A stretch of 64,000 bases of DNA from Bacillus pumilus (GTDB taxonomy: Bacteria > Bacillota > Bacilli > Bacillales > Bacillaceae). Position numbers and translations under genes: made by a program. The notes under the pieces are model-generated. The model saw only the letters and a program-made list of their open reading frames with translations, did no database searches and was not told the DNA's origin. Positions 1 to 9,154 of this stretch are shown one piece after another. Location: the NCBI RefSeq assembly GCF_900186955.1, contig NZ_LT906438.1, positions 2,976,001-3,040,000 on the forward strand, in the 5' to 3' direction. Position 1 is the first letter of the stretch. Each line of letters starts with the position of its first letter.

Positions 1-291
1 GCAATGGAAGGTCTTGGTACATTTGAATATGCATCAATTAAAGGCTCGTTTACCGGTGTAGGTTTTGACGGAATCGCCGTCGCTTTATTAGGTGGAAATA
101 CTGCTGTTGGTGTAGTTCTTGCTGCACTGCTGCTTGGTGGATTGAAGGTCGGCGCTTTAAATATGCCACTTGAATCTGGCGTACCAACTGAGGTCGTTGA
201 TATTGTCATTGCGATCATTATTCTTTTCGTCGCCTCAAGCTATATTATCCGTCTTGTGATGAACCAAATGAAGAAAAAGGGGGGAAAATAA
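1..291 (+). CDS. nupP: Guanosine/nucleoside ABC transporter permease NupP, C-terminal end
   Basis: The reading frame is open from the first base and ends with TAA at 289-291, so only the last 96 codons of a larger gene are present. The visible part is hydrophobic with two membrane segments (around AVGVVLAALLLGGLKVGAL and VDIVIAIIILFVASSYIIRL) and a basic cytoplasmic tail, as in BPD_transp_2 permeases. It abuts the next permease gene with no gap. B. subtilis has yufN-yufO-yufP-yufQ (nupNOPQ) in this order directly upstream of maeN, which supports the name. Together with NupQ it would form the membrane channel of a guanosine importer. Confidence 0.85.
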   Translation, partial: AMEGLGTFEYASIKGSFTGVGFDGIAVALLGGNTAVGVVLAALLLGGLKVGALNMPLESGVPTEVVDIVIAIIILFVASSYIIRLVMNQMKKKGGK

Positions 292-1251
292 GTGGGATTT
301 CTGCAAATTCTTGAAATCATCGTCCCAGCAACACTTGTCTATGCTGCACCACTTATTTTAACCGCTCTTGGAGGCGTCTTTTCAGAAAGATCAGGTGTTG
401 TGAATATCGGTCTTGAAGGTTTGATGGTCGTCGGAGCATTTTCCAGTATTATCTTTAACTTGTTTTTTGCTGATACATTTGGCGCCTTGACCCCGTGGCT
501 TGGGCTCCTCGTTGGAATGGCGATTGGCGGATTGTTCTCTCTCATTCATGCAGTTGCGACCATTACATTCCGTGCAGATCAAACGGTCAGTGGTGTTGCG
601 ATTAACATGCTGGCACTTGGCGCTACGCTGTTTGTCGTGAAACTCATTTACGGGAAAGCTCAAACAGATAAAATTACAGAGCCTTTCTATAAAGGTGATA
701 TTCCCCTTTTAAGTGACATTCCGATAATTGGCGATATCTTCTTTAAAGATGTTTATTATACGTCCATACTCGCATTAGCGCTTGCGGTTGTTGCTTGGTT
801 TGTTTTATTTAAAATGCCGTTTGGTCTTCGTCTTCGTGCAGTCGGAGAACATCCAATGGCTGCTGATACAATGGGAATCAAAGTGTACCGGATGCGCTAT
901 ATCGGTGTCTTTATTAGTGGACTGTTTGGTGGTCTTGGCGGAGCTGTTTATGCGTCAACCATCGCTCTTGATTTCTCACATGCAACCATTACTGGACAAG
1001 GCTTCATCGCACTAGCTGCACTTGTCTTCGGTAAATGGCACCCATTCGGCGCAATGGGCGCTGCTTTATTCTTTGGATTTGCTCAAAGTTTAAGCATTAT
1101 TGGCTCTCTCCTGCCGCTCTTCCAAGATATACCGAACGTGTATATGCTCATTGCACCATATGTGCTGACCATCCTAGCACTCACTGGCTTCATCGGCCGA
1201 GCAGATGCACCGAAAGCACTTGGGACACCTTATTTAAAAGGAAAACGATAA
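292..1251 (+). CDS. nupQ: Guanosine/nucleoside ABC transporter permease NupQ
   Basis: A 319-residue polytopic membrane protein starting at GTG, immediately after the stop of nupP; an AAGGGGGG run at the end of nupP serves as ribosome site. The sequence shows the BPD_transp_2 pattern: a periplasmic-edge segment followed by SERSGVVNIGLEGLMVVGA near residue 30, many hydrophobic helices, and the cytoplasmic loop GLRLRAVGEHPMAADTMGI near residue 180 that contacts the ATPase. It is the second permease subunit of the NupNOPQ guanosine ABC importer. It is the last gene of that operon, because a strong terminator follows within 20 bases. Confidence 0.9.
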   Translation: MGFLQILEIIVPATLVYAAPLILTALGGVFSERSGVVNIGLEGLMVVGAFSSIIFNLFFADTFGALTPWLGLLVGMAIGGLFSLIHAVATITFRADQTVSGVAINMLALGATLFVVKLIYGKAQTDKITEPFYKGDIPLLSDIPIIGDIFFKDVYYTSILALALAVVAWFVLFKMPFGLRLRAVGEHPMAADTMGIKVYRMRYIGVFISGLFGGLGGAVYASTIALDFSHATITGQGFIALAALVFGKWHPFGAMGAALFFGFAQSLSIIGSLLPLFQDIPNVYMLIAPYVLTILALTGFIGRADAPKALGTPYLKGKR

Positions 1252-1269
1252 TAACGATGCATGATCAAT

Positions 1270-1304
1270 CCCCTGAAGGATAAACTACCTTCAGGGGATT
1301 TTTG
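1270..1304 (+). terminator. Terminator of the nup operon
   Basis: A hairpin with arms CCCCTGAAGG and CCTTCAGGGG, then ATTTTTG, 18 bases after the nupQ stop. Confidence 0.9.
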
Positions 1305-1426
1305 TATGATAAAAACATAAAAACTCCTGTTTATTTTACTTTTATTACACTTAATTTAGTTTAATAAATAGATGAGTGTCACAGAATCTTCTACAATTGA
1401 GACAAATAGCATTTGGGGGTGTTTAT

Positions 1427-2764
1427 GTGGCTAATACACAACAATTGAAATCGATTACAGACGATTCTGACAATAATAAAAGCGTTTTCCGTAAGATCAT
1501 GTCTTGGAAAATTGGTGTTATTGACTTACCTGTGTATTTAGTACTTGCAGCGATTATTTTAACTGCCGCTTATTTTAATAAAATTCCAGCAAATATGCTT
1601 GGTGGTTTCGCTGTTATTATGATTTTGGGGATTTTCCTTGGAGATATAGGACAACGTATTCCGATATTAAAAGATATTGGTGGACCGGCGATTCTTTCTT
1701 TATTCGTACCATCGTTCCTGGTCTTTTTTCATGTTCTGAATCCGAACTCGTTGGAAGCGGTTACGTCTCTTATGAAGACGTCGAACTTCCTTTACTTCTA
1801 TATTTCTGCTCTTGTAGTAGGTAGTATTCTTGGGATGCAGCGAACTGTTTTAGTACAAGGCCTTATTCGTATGTTTGTTCCTCTTGTTGCAGGTACAATT
1901 GCAGCTGTGACTGCCGGAATTCTTGTTGGTCTTTTAGTTGGTTACACACCGCATCATTCGTTCTTCTTTATTATTGTTCCGATTATTGCCGGTGGTGTTG
2001 GAGAAGGGATTTTGCCATTATCTATTGCTTATTCACAAATTCTTGGTGTATCAGCAGAGTCATTAATCTCTCAATTAATTCCTGCTGCCGTCATTGGGAA
2101 CGTCATTGCCATTATCTGTGCTGGCGCAATGAAGAAGCTTGGTGAAAAACGTCCTGAACTAAACGGGAATGGTCGTCTTGTAAAATCTAAAGAGGCAAAT
2201 GAAATTTTTGAACAGCCTGATATGGATCCAAAAGTTGATTTTGGGTTAATGGGTGCTGGTGTACTCGTGGCTTGTACAACGTTCATTTTTGGTGGTTTAT
2301 TAGAAAGCTTTGTTCATATTCCAGGTCCAATCTTAATGATTGTTCTTGCCGCTTTAATCAAATACTTAAACGTGATGCCTCAGCATCTGCAAGATGGCTC
2401 ACAGCAGTTCTACAAGTTTGTATCAAGAAGCTTTACATGGCCGCTTATGGTCGGTCTAGGGATTCTATACATTCCACTTGATGATGTAGCAACAGTGATT
2501 TCTATTCCATTCGTTTGTGTATGTATCGCTGTCGTTCTTGGAATGGTGGGTTCTGGTTACTTCGTTGGGAAATTGATGAACATGTACCCTGTAGAATCTG
2601 CGATTGTGACAGGCTGTCACAGCGGACTTGGCGGTACTGGTGACGTTGCGATCCTTTCAGCTTCTGGAAGAATGGGTCTCATGCCTTTCGCACAAGTATC
2701 TACACGTCTTGGCGGAGCAGCAACTGTGATCTGCGCAACAATCTTACTTAGAATGTTTACTTAA
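1427..2764 (+). CDS. maeN: Na+/malate symporter MaeN (2HCT family)
   Basis: A 445-residue membrane protein of the 2-hydroxycarboxylate transporter family, importing L-malate with Na+. About 11 hydrophobic segments are visible, and both family signature loops are present: GGVGEGILPLSIAYS near residue 195 and CHSGLGGTGDVAILSASGRM near residue 405. The frame is open from a GTG at 1376, but the GTG at 1427 has a GGGGGTG ribosome site seven bases upstream and gives the usual family length (B. subtilis 448), so I use it. In B. subtilis the two-component pair MaeKR upstream of nup induces maeN; a MaeR site was not identifiable here by eye. Confidence 0.9.
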   Translation: MANTQQLKSITDDSDNNKSVFRKIMSWKIGVIDLPVYLVLAAIILTAAYFNKIPANMLGGFAVIMILGIFLGDIGQRIPILKDIGGPAILSLFVPSFLVFFHVLNPNSLEAVTSLMKTSNFLYFYISALVVGSILGMQRTVLVQGLIRMFVPLVAGTIAAVTAGILVGLLVGYTPHHSFFFIIVPIIAGGVGEGILPLSIAYSQILGVSAESLISQLIPAAVIGNVIAIICAGAMKKLGEKRPELNGNGRLVKSKEANEIFEQPDMDPKVDFGLMGAGVLVACTTFIFGGLLESFVHIPGPILMIVLAALIKYLNVMPQHLQDGSQQFYKFVSRSFTWPLMVGLGILYIPLDDVATVISIPFVCVCIAVVLGMVGSGYFVGKLMNMYPVESAIVTGCHSGLGGTGDVAILSASGRMGLMPFAQVSTRLGGAATVICATILLRMFT

Positions 2765-2778
2765 AACATTGAAACATC

Positions 2779-2814
2779 AAAAGCATGTGCCCTCTCATAG
2801 GCACATGCTTTTTT
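2779..2814 (+). terminator. Terminator of maeN
   Basis: A 13-14 bp stem (arms AAAGCATGTGCC and GGCACATGCTTT) with a short loop and a T-rich tail on the plus strand; A-rich on the other side, so it may also end yufS transcripts. Confidence 0.9.
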
Positions 2815-2838
2815 ATATTTCTTTTATCCTATATGATT

Positions 2839-3048
2839 TTATTCATCAGCTAATACAATTCGTAAATATTCCCTAGGCTGAAAAGGATACAGCTTAGTTT
2901 CCTGATAGCTCATGCGGAAAAGGTGCTCAGAAAATAGCGGCCATTCACTGCCGTCCTGCCACCTTTTTTGATCATTTCGGTCAATCAAGAATGCTCCTCC
3001 TAAAATCGTGCAGAATATGCTTAAGCTGATGGCGATCTTTCGTTTCAT
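2839..3048 (-). CDS. yufS: Small membrane-anchored or secreted protein YufS
   Basis: A 69-codon gene on the minus strand between maeN and mrpA, with the ribosome site AAAGGAGCTGATT six bases before its ATG. The product has one N-terminal hydrophobic segment (ISLSIFCTILGGAFLI, residues 6-21) behind KRK, so it is a signal anchor or signal peptide, followed by about 48 mostly polar residues rich in aromatics. B. subtilis has a similar-sized gene, yufS, at the same place and orientation; the symbol rests on that position. No function can be inferred. Confidence 0.7.
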   Translation of the reverse strand: MKRKIAISLSIFCTILGGAFLIDRNDQKRWQDGSEWPLFSEHLFRMSYQETKLYPFQPREYLRIVLADE

Positions 3049-3181
3049 TTAATCAGCTCCTTTAAGAAAAGCATGTACGAAAAACAAAACAATATACAAT
3101 GAGTTTCATTTTTGATAAAATTATTTTTGTGGTCAAAAGAACCCAAAACAAATACAGTTTGCTCGAAATCGTTTCAAACCA

Positions 3182-3210
3182 ATGCACTATGGCTGTATTT
3201 AAGATATAAT
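3182..3210 (+). promoter_or_regulatory. Possible mrp operon promoter
   Basis: A perfect TATAAT at 3205-3210 lies 57 bases before mrpA. The -35 position (ATGCAC, 17 bp upstream) is poor, so an activator or another sigma factor may be involved. The gap 3049-3267 also holds the dyad GTTCTTTAGAAC at 3222-3233. Confidence 0.4.
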
Positions 3211-3267
3211 TTTAATTACCAGTTCTTTAGAACGTGAATTTATATTGATCAAAGGAGGTTCATTTTC

Positions 3268-5679
3268 TTGCAGCTTATTCACTTCGCCATCCTATCACCT
3301 TTTTTACTCGCCTTTGTTGTACCTTTCCTTTTTAAATATGTAAGGCGTATACATACAGGGTGGTTTGTTCTCATCTTGCCGATTCTTTTATTCACCTATT
3401 TCATCCAAATGTTACACATTACCTCGAATGGACGAACGCTTTTCTCACAAGCTGAATGGATTCCATCTTTAGGGATGAATTTTACTGTATATGTTGATGG
3501 CCTTAGCTTGTTATTTGCATTATTAATTACAGGTATTGGCGCACTTGTGGTCTTGTACAGTATTTTCTACTTATCAAAAGAAAAAGAACAGCTTGGCTCT
3601 TTCTATACGTATTTGTTAATGTTTATGACCGCTATGCTTGGTGTGGTTCTCTCTGACAATATGGTGGTTCTGTACTTGTTTTGGGAGCTAACGAGTATTT
3701 CTTCCTTCCTCTTAATTGGGTATTGGTATAAGAGGGAGCGCTCTAGATATGGGGCAACCAAATCACTGCTTATTACTGTTTTTGGCGGATTAGCTATGCT
3801 TGGTGGCTTCATCCTCATCTACCTGATCACTGATTCATTCAGTATTCGTGAAGCAGTCAATCAGCTTCAGCTCATTATGGCATCACCTTACTTTATCCCT
3901 GCCATGATCCTGATCTTACTAGGTGCCTTTACGAAATCAGCGCAATTCCCATTCTATATCTGGCTGCCTGATGCAATGGAAGCACCTACCCCTGTGAGCA
4001 GTTATCTGCATTCTGCTACGATGGTGAAAGCTGGTATTTATCTTGTTGCCCGCTTCAGTCCGATCTTTGCTATATCAGAGGTGTGGTTCTGGACCATATC
4101 CATTGTCGGACTTATCACATTATTCTGGGGATCATTCCATGCCGTCCGGCAAAATGATTTGAAAGCCATTCTGGCCTACTCGACAGTTAGTCAGCTCGGC
4201 ATGATTATGCTCATGCTTGGCGTCGGCGCAGCTGCGATTCATGAAAACAACTCTGCCTTTTTTGGCGCAGCCGTTCTTGCTGCTATTTTTCACCTCATTA
4301 ACCATGCTACGTTTAAAGGCAGTCTCTTTATGGCAGCAGGTATTATCGATCACGAAACAGGTACTCGTGACATTCGGAAATTAGGTGGTTTAATGACCAT
4401 CATGCCGATTACCTTTACGATTACGCTAATCGGTACATTTTCAATGGCTGGACTACCGCCATTTAACGGCTTCTTAAGTAAAGAGCTGTTTTTCACAAGT
4501 ATGTTACGTATTTCTGAGATCAACTTTACAGATATTTCGACATGGGGCGCTATTTTTCCAGCAATTGCTTGGCTCGCTAGTGTCTTTACGTTCATTTACA
4601 GTATGATGCTTCTCTTTAAAACATTTAGAGGCAATCTTCAGTTAGATCAATTAGAGAAAAAGCCGCATGAAGCACCAATTGGCATGCTCATCCCGCCAAT
4701 CATTCTCGCTGCACTTGTGGTCACTTTCTTCTTTTTCCCAAATATTCTAGCTTATTCTGTCATTGAACCTGCAATTGCAGCCATTATCCCTGATGCGATT
4801 GATCCTGGAAAACGCATTGTTGTCAAAATTGAAGCATGGCACGGCTTTAAGCCAGAGCTCTATATGACAATGGGTGTTGTCGCTTTAGGAATCATCGGAT
4901 ATTTGACGTTGTCAAAATGGCGTCCAATGTACAATATATTTAAGGAAAAATGGTCATTTAACACGTTATACGATCGTTCTCTAATCGGTTTAGAAAAAGG
5001 TTCATACCGCCTGACAAACAGTTATATGACCGGTTTCCTTCGTGATTACCTTGTCTATGTGTTTGGGTTCATGATTATTGTACTTGGCAGCGTGATGTTC
5101 TATCAGCAAGCTTTCTCATTTGAAACAGAAAAAGCTGCGCCAATTGGCACGTATGAAGCCATTCTTTCACTTGTGATGGTGGCGGCGACGGTCACGACCG
5201 TATTCGCCCGCTCACGCTTAACTGCCATTATTGCTCTAGGTGTCATGGGATACACGCTGTCATTATTCTTCGTGATTTTCAGGGCACCTGACCTTGCCCT
5301 GACACAGCTGATTATTGAAACGATTTCTGTCGCACTGTTTTTACTTTGCTTCTATCATTTACCGAAGCTGAGCTTGAAGCAAAAAACGAGAAAATTCAAA
5401 TTAACCAATTTGATCATTTCAATAGGTGTTGGTCTCACTGTCACTTGTCTTGCTTTTGCTTCCACAAGTCAGCAGTCACTTGAGTCCATTTCAACTTACT
5501 TTATTGAAAACAGCTATAAACTTGCTGGCGGCGACAACATTGTCAATGTCATTCTTGTAGATTTCAGGGGCTTTGATACACTCTTTGAAATTACCGTACT
5601 TGCCATTGCGGCACTCGGTATTTATGGATTATTAAAGGCACAGGCACAAGGAAAACGGAAGAGAGGCGTGCGGCGATGA
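3268..5679 (+). CDS. mrpA: Mrp Na+/H+ antiporter subunit A
   Basis: The 803-residue largest subunit of the Mrp complex (B. subtilis 801), a multi-pass membrane protein related to NuoL of complex I. It carries the proton-conducting domain with WLPDAMEAPTPVSSYLHSAT near residue 230, a conserved Lys/His-rich helix region (LINHATFKGSLFMAAG near 345), and a C-terminal MrpB-like extension after residue 600. Translation starts at TTG 3268, preceded by a full AAAGGAGG eight bases away; no better start exists. It overlaps mrpB by ATGA. The complex exports Na+ in exchange for H+ and supports alkali and salt tolerance and, in B. subtilis, cholate efflux and sporulation. Confidence 0.95.
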   Translation: MQLIHFAILSPFLLAFVVPFLFKYVRRIHTGWFVLILPILLFTYFIQMLHITSNGRTLFSQAEWIPSLGMNFTVYVDGLSLLFALLITGIGALVVLYSIFYLSKEKEQLGSFYTYLLMFMTAMLGVVLSDNMVVLYLFWELTSISSFLLIGYWYKRERSRYGATKSLLITVFGGLAMLGGFILIYLITDSFSIREAVNQLQLIMASPYFIPAMILILLGAFTKSAQFPFYIWLPDAMEAPTPVSSYLHSATMVKAGIYLVARFSPIFAISEVWFWTISIVGLITLFWGSFHAVRQNDLKAILAYSTVSQLGMIMLMLGVGAAAIHENNSAFFGAAVLAAIFHLINHATFKGSLFMAAGIIDHETGTRDIRKLGGLMTIMPITFTITLIGTFSMAGLPPFNGFLSKELFFTSMLRISEINFTDISTWGAIFPAIAWLASVFTFIYSMMLLFKTFRGNLQLDQLEKKPHEAPIGMLIPPIILAALVVTFFFFPNILAYSVIEPAIAAIIPDAIDPGKRIVVKIEAWHGFKPELYMTMGVVALGIIGYLTLSKWRPMYNIFKEKWSFNTLYDRSLIGLEKGSYRLTNSYMTGFLRDYLVYVFGFMIIVLGSVMFYQQAFSFETEKAAPIGTYEAILSLVMVAATVTTVFARSRLTAIIALGVMGYTLSLFFVIFRAPDLALTQLIIETISVALFLLCFYHLPKLSLKQKTRKFKLTNLIISIGVGLTVTCLAFASTSQQSLESISTYFIENSYKLAGGDNIVNVILVDFRGFDTLFEITVLAIAALGIYGLLKAQAQGKRKRGVRR

Positions 5680-6107
5680 GGAAGATTGATACGAATGATA
5701 TGCTCTTACAAGTCACAACAAAAATCACAGCATTCATCATCTTGCTTTTTTCCCTTCACTTATTTCTTGCGGGACATAACAATCCTGGCGGGGGGTTCAT
5801 TGGCGGCCTGATGAGTGCCAGTGCTGTCGTCCTTCTGCTTTTAGCCTACGATCTGAAAACAGTGAGACGTATTCTGCCCTTTAACTTTATTTATGTTGCA
5901 GCGACCGGGCTGCTCGTCGCGATCCTGACGGGTATGGGATCCTTTCTATTCGGTGCACCTTTTCTATCCCATGCATTTGATTATTTTCAACTGCCGTTTT
6001 TAGGGAAAACAGAACTGGCGACAGCCGTACTGTTTGATATCGGTGTATATTTAGTTGTTGTCGGTGTCACCATGACCATTATTCAAACGATTGGAGAGAA
6101 GGAATAA
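5676..6107 (+). CDS. mrpB: Mrp Na+/H+ antiporter subunit B
   Basis: A 143-residue membrane protein (same length as in B. subtilis) with four hydrophobic helices and the family motif HNNPGGGFIGGLMSASAVVL at about residues 30-49. The ATG overlaps the TGA of mrpA and the TAA overlaps the ATG of mrpC, so translation is coupled. It is an essential structural subunit of the seven-protein Mrp antiporter. Confidence 0.95.
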   Translation: MRKIDTNDMLLQVTTKITAFIILLFSLHLFLAGHNNPGGGFIGGLMSASAVVLLLLAYDLKTVRRILPFNFIYVAATGLLVAILTGMGSFLFGAPFLSHAFDYFQLPFLGKTELATAVLFDIGVYLVVVGVTMTIIQTIGEKE

Positions 6108-6448
6108 TGGAATTTCTAATGTCTATTATCGTCGGTATTATTTTTATGGCGGCGACCTATTTAATGCTTTCAAAAAGCCTTCTACGGGTCATCGTCGGTA
6201 CTGCTGTTTTAAGTCACGGCGTCCATTTGCTTCTTTTGACAATGGGCGGCTTAAAAAAAGGAGCTCCACCTATTTTAAAAGAGGGGCTCACATCCTATGT
6301 AGATCCATTACCACAAGCATTAATTTTAACAGCCATTGTCATTGCTTTTGGTGTGACATCCTTTTTACTTGTCATGGCCTTCCGTGCCTTCCAAGAGCTG
6401 CGAACAGATGACATGGATCAAATGAGAGGAAATGATCAGCATGAATAA
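6107..6448 (+). CDS. mrpC: Mrp Na+/H+ antiporter subunit C
   Basis: A 113-residue NuoK-like subunit with three membrane helices. The first begins right at the N-terminus and the third is ALILTAIVIAFGVTSFLLVMAF near residue 70, after the SYVDPLPQALILTAIVI signature of MrpC/NuoK. Start and stop overlap mrpB and mrpD. It contributes to the proton path of the complex. Confidence 0.95.
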   Translation: MEFLMSIIVGIIFMAATYLMLSKSLLRVIVGTAVLSHGVHLLLLTMGGLKKGAPPILKEGLTSYVDPLPQALILTAIVIAFGVTSFLLVMAFRAFQELRTDDMDQMRGNDQHE

Positions 6449-7919
6449 TCTCGTGATCCTGCCAATTTTAATTCCATTATTAGCTGCTACACTATTGATC
6501 TTTATGAATAAGAACATCATGCTGTCGAGAGGCTTTAGTGTGTTTGCTTCGCTCTTAGCCATTGTCTGTAATGTGTATTTAGTCCAAACCATCTTTACTA
6601 ATGGGATTCAAACTCTCTATTTAGGAGGCTGGAAAGCACCATTTGGGATTGCCCTTGTGGCCGATCAGTTTGCTGCGCTCCTTGTGCTCACCGCTTCCGT
6701 TGTTGGGCTAGTGACAGTTCTATTCTCCTTTCAAACAATTGGGAAGGAAAAGGAGCGGCTTTTCTATTACTCTGGCGTACAATTTTTGTTAGCTGGCGTA
6801 AGTGGGGCCTTTTTAACGGGCGATATTTTTAACCTGTTTGTCTTTTTTGAGTTGCTGCTAATGGCGTCTTATATGCTCATTGTGTTAGGCGGATCAAAGC
6901 CTCAGCTTCGAGAATCACTCAAATATATTGTATTTAATATCATCTCGTCGGCATTATTTATTGTCGGTGTCGCTTGCTTATATGCAGTCACGGGCACTTT
7001 GAATATGGCTGATTTAAGCGTGAAAATAGCTGAATCAGGGCAAACAGGATTAATCACTGTCATTTCTATTCTGTTTCTCATTGTATTTGGCTTAAAAGCT
7101 GGGATCTTCCCGCTTTATTTCTGGCTGCCAGGATCATATCATGCACCGCCAGCGGCTATTTCTGCTCTATTTGGTGCACTGCTGACAAAGGTTGGCTTAT
7201 ATGCGATTGCCAGAGTCTTTACGTTAATTTTTATACATGATACAGGGTTTACACATACACTCATGGCTTGGTTTGCCGCACTAACGGTGATATTCGGTGT
7301 GATTGGCTCTATTGCCTATTCTGATGTGCAAAAGATCGTCATCTATAACATTGTCACAGCAGTTGGGGTCATTTTGTTTGGGATTGCAGCCAATACACCC
7401 GCCTCACTCCAAGGGGCCATTTATTATCTCATTCATGACATGGTGATTAAAGGCGCTTTATTTATGCTGGCAGGTGCACTCTTTGTATACGCTGGCACAA
7501 ACCACTTGAAAAAGATGGGCGGACTGATTCAATCTCAGCCTTTACTAGGGTGGATGTTTTTCATTTCGGCTTTATCCCTAGCAGGAATTCCTCCTCTGAG
7601 TGGGTTTGTTGGAAAGCTAAAGATTGTAGAAGGTGGATTTTCTGCTGGACACATGACCTTTTCTATCCTTGTCTTAATGTCCAGCCTTCTTGTCCTGTAT
7701 TCGATTATGAGGATCTTCATACTCGCATTTTGGGGCGAGGATCAAGATATGCGAAGAAGGAAACCGTCGATTAAAGGAATGGTGTACCCTGGCGTACTGC
7801 TTGTGATCTTGTCGCTTGCCATTGGGTTAGGGACAGAGTTCATTGCCCCTTATATCAATCAAGCAGCGGAAATGCTCTCAACACCAGAAAAATATATTCA
7901 AGCTGTGCTGAAGGAGTAG
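6441..7919 (+). CDS. mrpD: Mrp Na+/H+ antiporter subunit D
   Basis: A 492-residue antiporter-like subunit (NuoM/N family; B. subtilis 493) with about 14 membrane helices. Motifs include FVFFELLLMASYMLIVL near residue 135 with the conserved membrane Glu, KAGIFPLYFWLPGSYHAPP near 220, and IHDMVIKGALFMLAGAL near 330. Two in-frame ATGs exist, 6432 and 6441; the second is spaced correctly from GAGAGGA and matches the B. subtilis N-terminus MNNLVILPIL. It overlaps mrpC by eight bases. Confidence 0.93.
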   Translation: MNNLVILPILIPLLAATLLIFMNKNIMLSRGFSVFASLLAIVCNVYLVQTIFTNGIQTLYLGGWKAPFGIALVADQFAALLVLTASVVGLVTVLFSFQTIGKEKERLFYYSGVQFLLAGVSGAFLTGDIFNLFVFFELLLMASYMLIVLGGSKPQLRESLKYIVFNIISSALFIVGVACLYAVTGTLNMADLSVKIAESGQTGLITVISILFLIVFGLKAGIFPLYFWLPGSYHAPPAAISALFGALLTKVGLYAIARVFTLIFIHDTGFTHTLMAWFAALTVIFGVIGSIAYSDVQKIVIYNIVTAVGVILFGIAANTPASLQGAIYYLIHDMVIKGALFMLAGALFVYAGTNHLKKMGGLIQSQPLLGWMFFISALSLAGIPPLSGFVGKLKIVEGGFSAGHMTFSILVLMSSLLVLYSIMRIFILAFWGEDQDMRRRKPSIKGMVYPGVLLVILSLAIGLGTEFIAPYINQAAEMLSTPEKYIQAVLKE

Positions 7920-7925
7920 ATGAAC

Positions 7926-8405
7926 ATGGCCTTTCAAATATTACTAAACGCTCTCCTCGCCTTTACATGGATGTTTATGAATGATACATACAGAGCCGCA
8001 GACTTTGTATCAGGCTTTGTACTAGGGATGGTCGCCATTTTTATGCTTCGGCGGTTTTTCCCGCAGCGTTTTTACGGCTATGCCCTGTTTGCGATTTTCA
8101 AGCTCGTCATGATATTTATTCGAGAGCTGCTTCTTGCCAATTTAAGTGTATTAAAGACCGTATTATCTCCAAAGCTCACCATTAAGCCCGGTATTTTCGC
8201 CTTTCGTACAGACTTGAAAACGGATTGGGAAATCACCATACTGGCTAATATGATTACATTGACACCAGGCACACTCGTCATTGATATTTCTGATGATCGT
8301 TCCATTTTATACATTCATGCGATGGATATTGAAGATGCAGAAAAAGCCATTCACGATATCCGGGTTTCATTTGAAAAAGCGATTCAGGAGGTGAGCGGTA
8401 AGTAA
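7926..8405 (+). CDS. mrpE: Mrp Na+/H+ antiporter subunit E
   Basis: A 159-residue subunit with two N-terminal helices and a conserved C-terminal part (TLTPGTLVIDISDDRSILYI at about residues 105-124). An ATG at 7920 also lies in frame, but AAGGAG at 7911-7916 is nine bases before the ATG at 7926, and MAFQILLN is the usual N-terminus. The stop overlaps mrpF. Confidence 0.9.
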   Translation: MAFQILLNALLAFTWMFMNDTYRAADFVSGFVLGMVAIFMLRRFFPQRFYGYALFAIFKLVMIFIRELLLANLSVLKTVLSPKLTIKPGIFAFRTDLKTDWEITILANMITLTPGTLVIDISDDRSILYIHAMDIEDAEKAIHDIRVSFEKAIQEVSGK

Positions 8406-8686
8406 TGGAGCTCATATTACAAATTTCACTTGGCATTCTTGCACTGTCCACCTTTCTTTTTGTGATACGGGTTATCAAAGGTCCCTCTATTCCTGATCGT
8501 GTAAGTGCGCTTGATGCGATAGGAATCAATTTAATTGGGATGACAGCTATCGTTTCTATTTTGCTGAAAACGACAACGTTCTTTGAAATTATTTTACTGC
8601 TCGGTATCCTTGCCTTTATCGGCACTGTCGCTTTTTCCAAATTCCTTGAGAAAGGGGAAGTGATTGAAAATGATCGTCATCGCTAA
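8405..8686 (+). CDS. mrpF: Mrp Na+/H+ antiporter subunit F
   Basis: A 93-residue protein with three membrane helices and the MrpF motif [19 protein letters not shown] at residues 27-45. Start overlaps the mrpE stop by one base and the gene end overlaps mrpG, as in other gram-positive mrp operons. In B. subtilis MrpF was linked to bile salt (cholate) efflux. Confidence 0.93.
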   Translation: MELILQISLGILALSTFLFVIRVIKGPSIPDRVSALDAIGINLIGMTAIVSILLKTTTFFEIILLLGILAFIGTVAFSKFLEKGEVIENDRHR

Positions 8687-9044
8687 AGCTATTGTCATTT
8701 TCTTTATCCTGCTCGGCGCCATCCTTTGTCTCATTTCAGCCATTGGCGTTCTTCGCCTGCCGGATGTTTATACACGTATGCATGCTGCATCAAAAGCATC
8801 GACACTTGGTGTTGTCCTCATATTAGTTGGGGTATTCTTTCACGAATGGTTTCTTGCAGGCATTATTTCTGCGAAGATTCTACTTGGGATTGTCTTTATC
8901 TTTTTAACAGCTCCGGTCGGCGCACACTTGATCGGAAGAGCCGCCTACAATACTGGTGTCAAGATGGACAAACGAAGTGTACAAGATGATTATGGTGGTT
9001 TTCGTAACTTCGTGATTAAACGCAAAGAAGACTCGTACTTATAA
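8670..9044 (+). CDS. mrpG: Mrp Na+/H+ antiporter subunit G
   Basis: The last subunit, 124 residues, with three hydrophobic helices and the MrpG signature [20 protein letters not shown] near residues 29-48. A TTG at 8664 is also open, but the ATG at 8670 has AAAGGGGAA about ten bases upstream and gives the B. subtilis length of 124. It overlaps mrpF by 17 bases. A terminator follows directly, closing the seven-gene operon. Confidence 0.92.
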   Translation: MIVIAKAIVIFFILLGAILCLISAIGVLRLPDVYTRMHAASKASTLGVVLILVGVFFHEWFLAGIISAKILLGIVFIFLTAPVGAHLIGRAAYNTGVKMDKRSVQDDYGGFRNFVIKRKEDSYL

Positions 9045-9045
9045 A

Positions 9046-9084
9046 CCGAAAGAAGGACCTCACATGTGGGGTCCTTTCTTTTAT
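9046..9084 (+). terminator. Terminator of the mrp operon
   Basis: Arms AAGAAGGACC and GGTCCTTTCTT with a T-rich tail just after the mrpG stop. Confidence 0.88.
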
Positions 9085-9121
9085 TTCTATGGAAAAACCT
9101 TTTTATGAATCAATCCAACCT

Positions 9122-9154
9122 AAAAAAGCTTCCGCTGCACCGGGAGCTTTTTTA
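9122..9154 (-). terminator. Terminator of the yuxO/comA transcripts
   Basis: Hairpin AAAAAGCTYCC / GGGAGCTTTTTT overlapping the yuxO stop; A/T tails on both sides, so it may act from both directions. Confidence 0.8.

Noticed and set aside
1376..1426. Longer N-terminus of MaeN from GTG 1376
   Set aside because: No ribosome site precedes 1376, whereas GGGGGTG is spaced for GTG 1427 and the length then fits the family.
3222..3233. GTTCTTTAGAAC dyad upstream of mrpA as a LexA box
   Set aside because: LexA boxes read GAAC-N4-GTTC; this is the reverse arrangement (GTTC...GAAC), so it does not fit.
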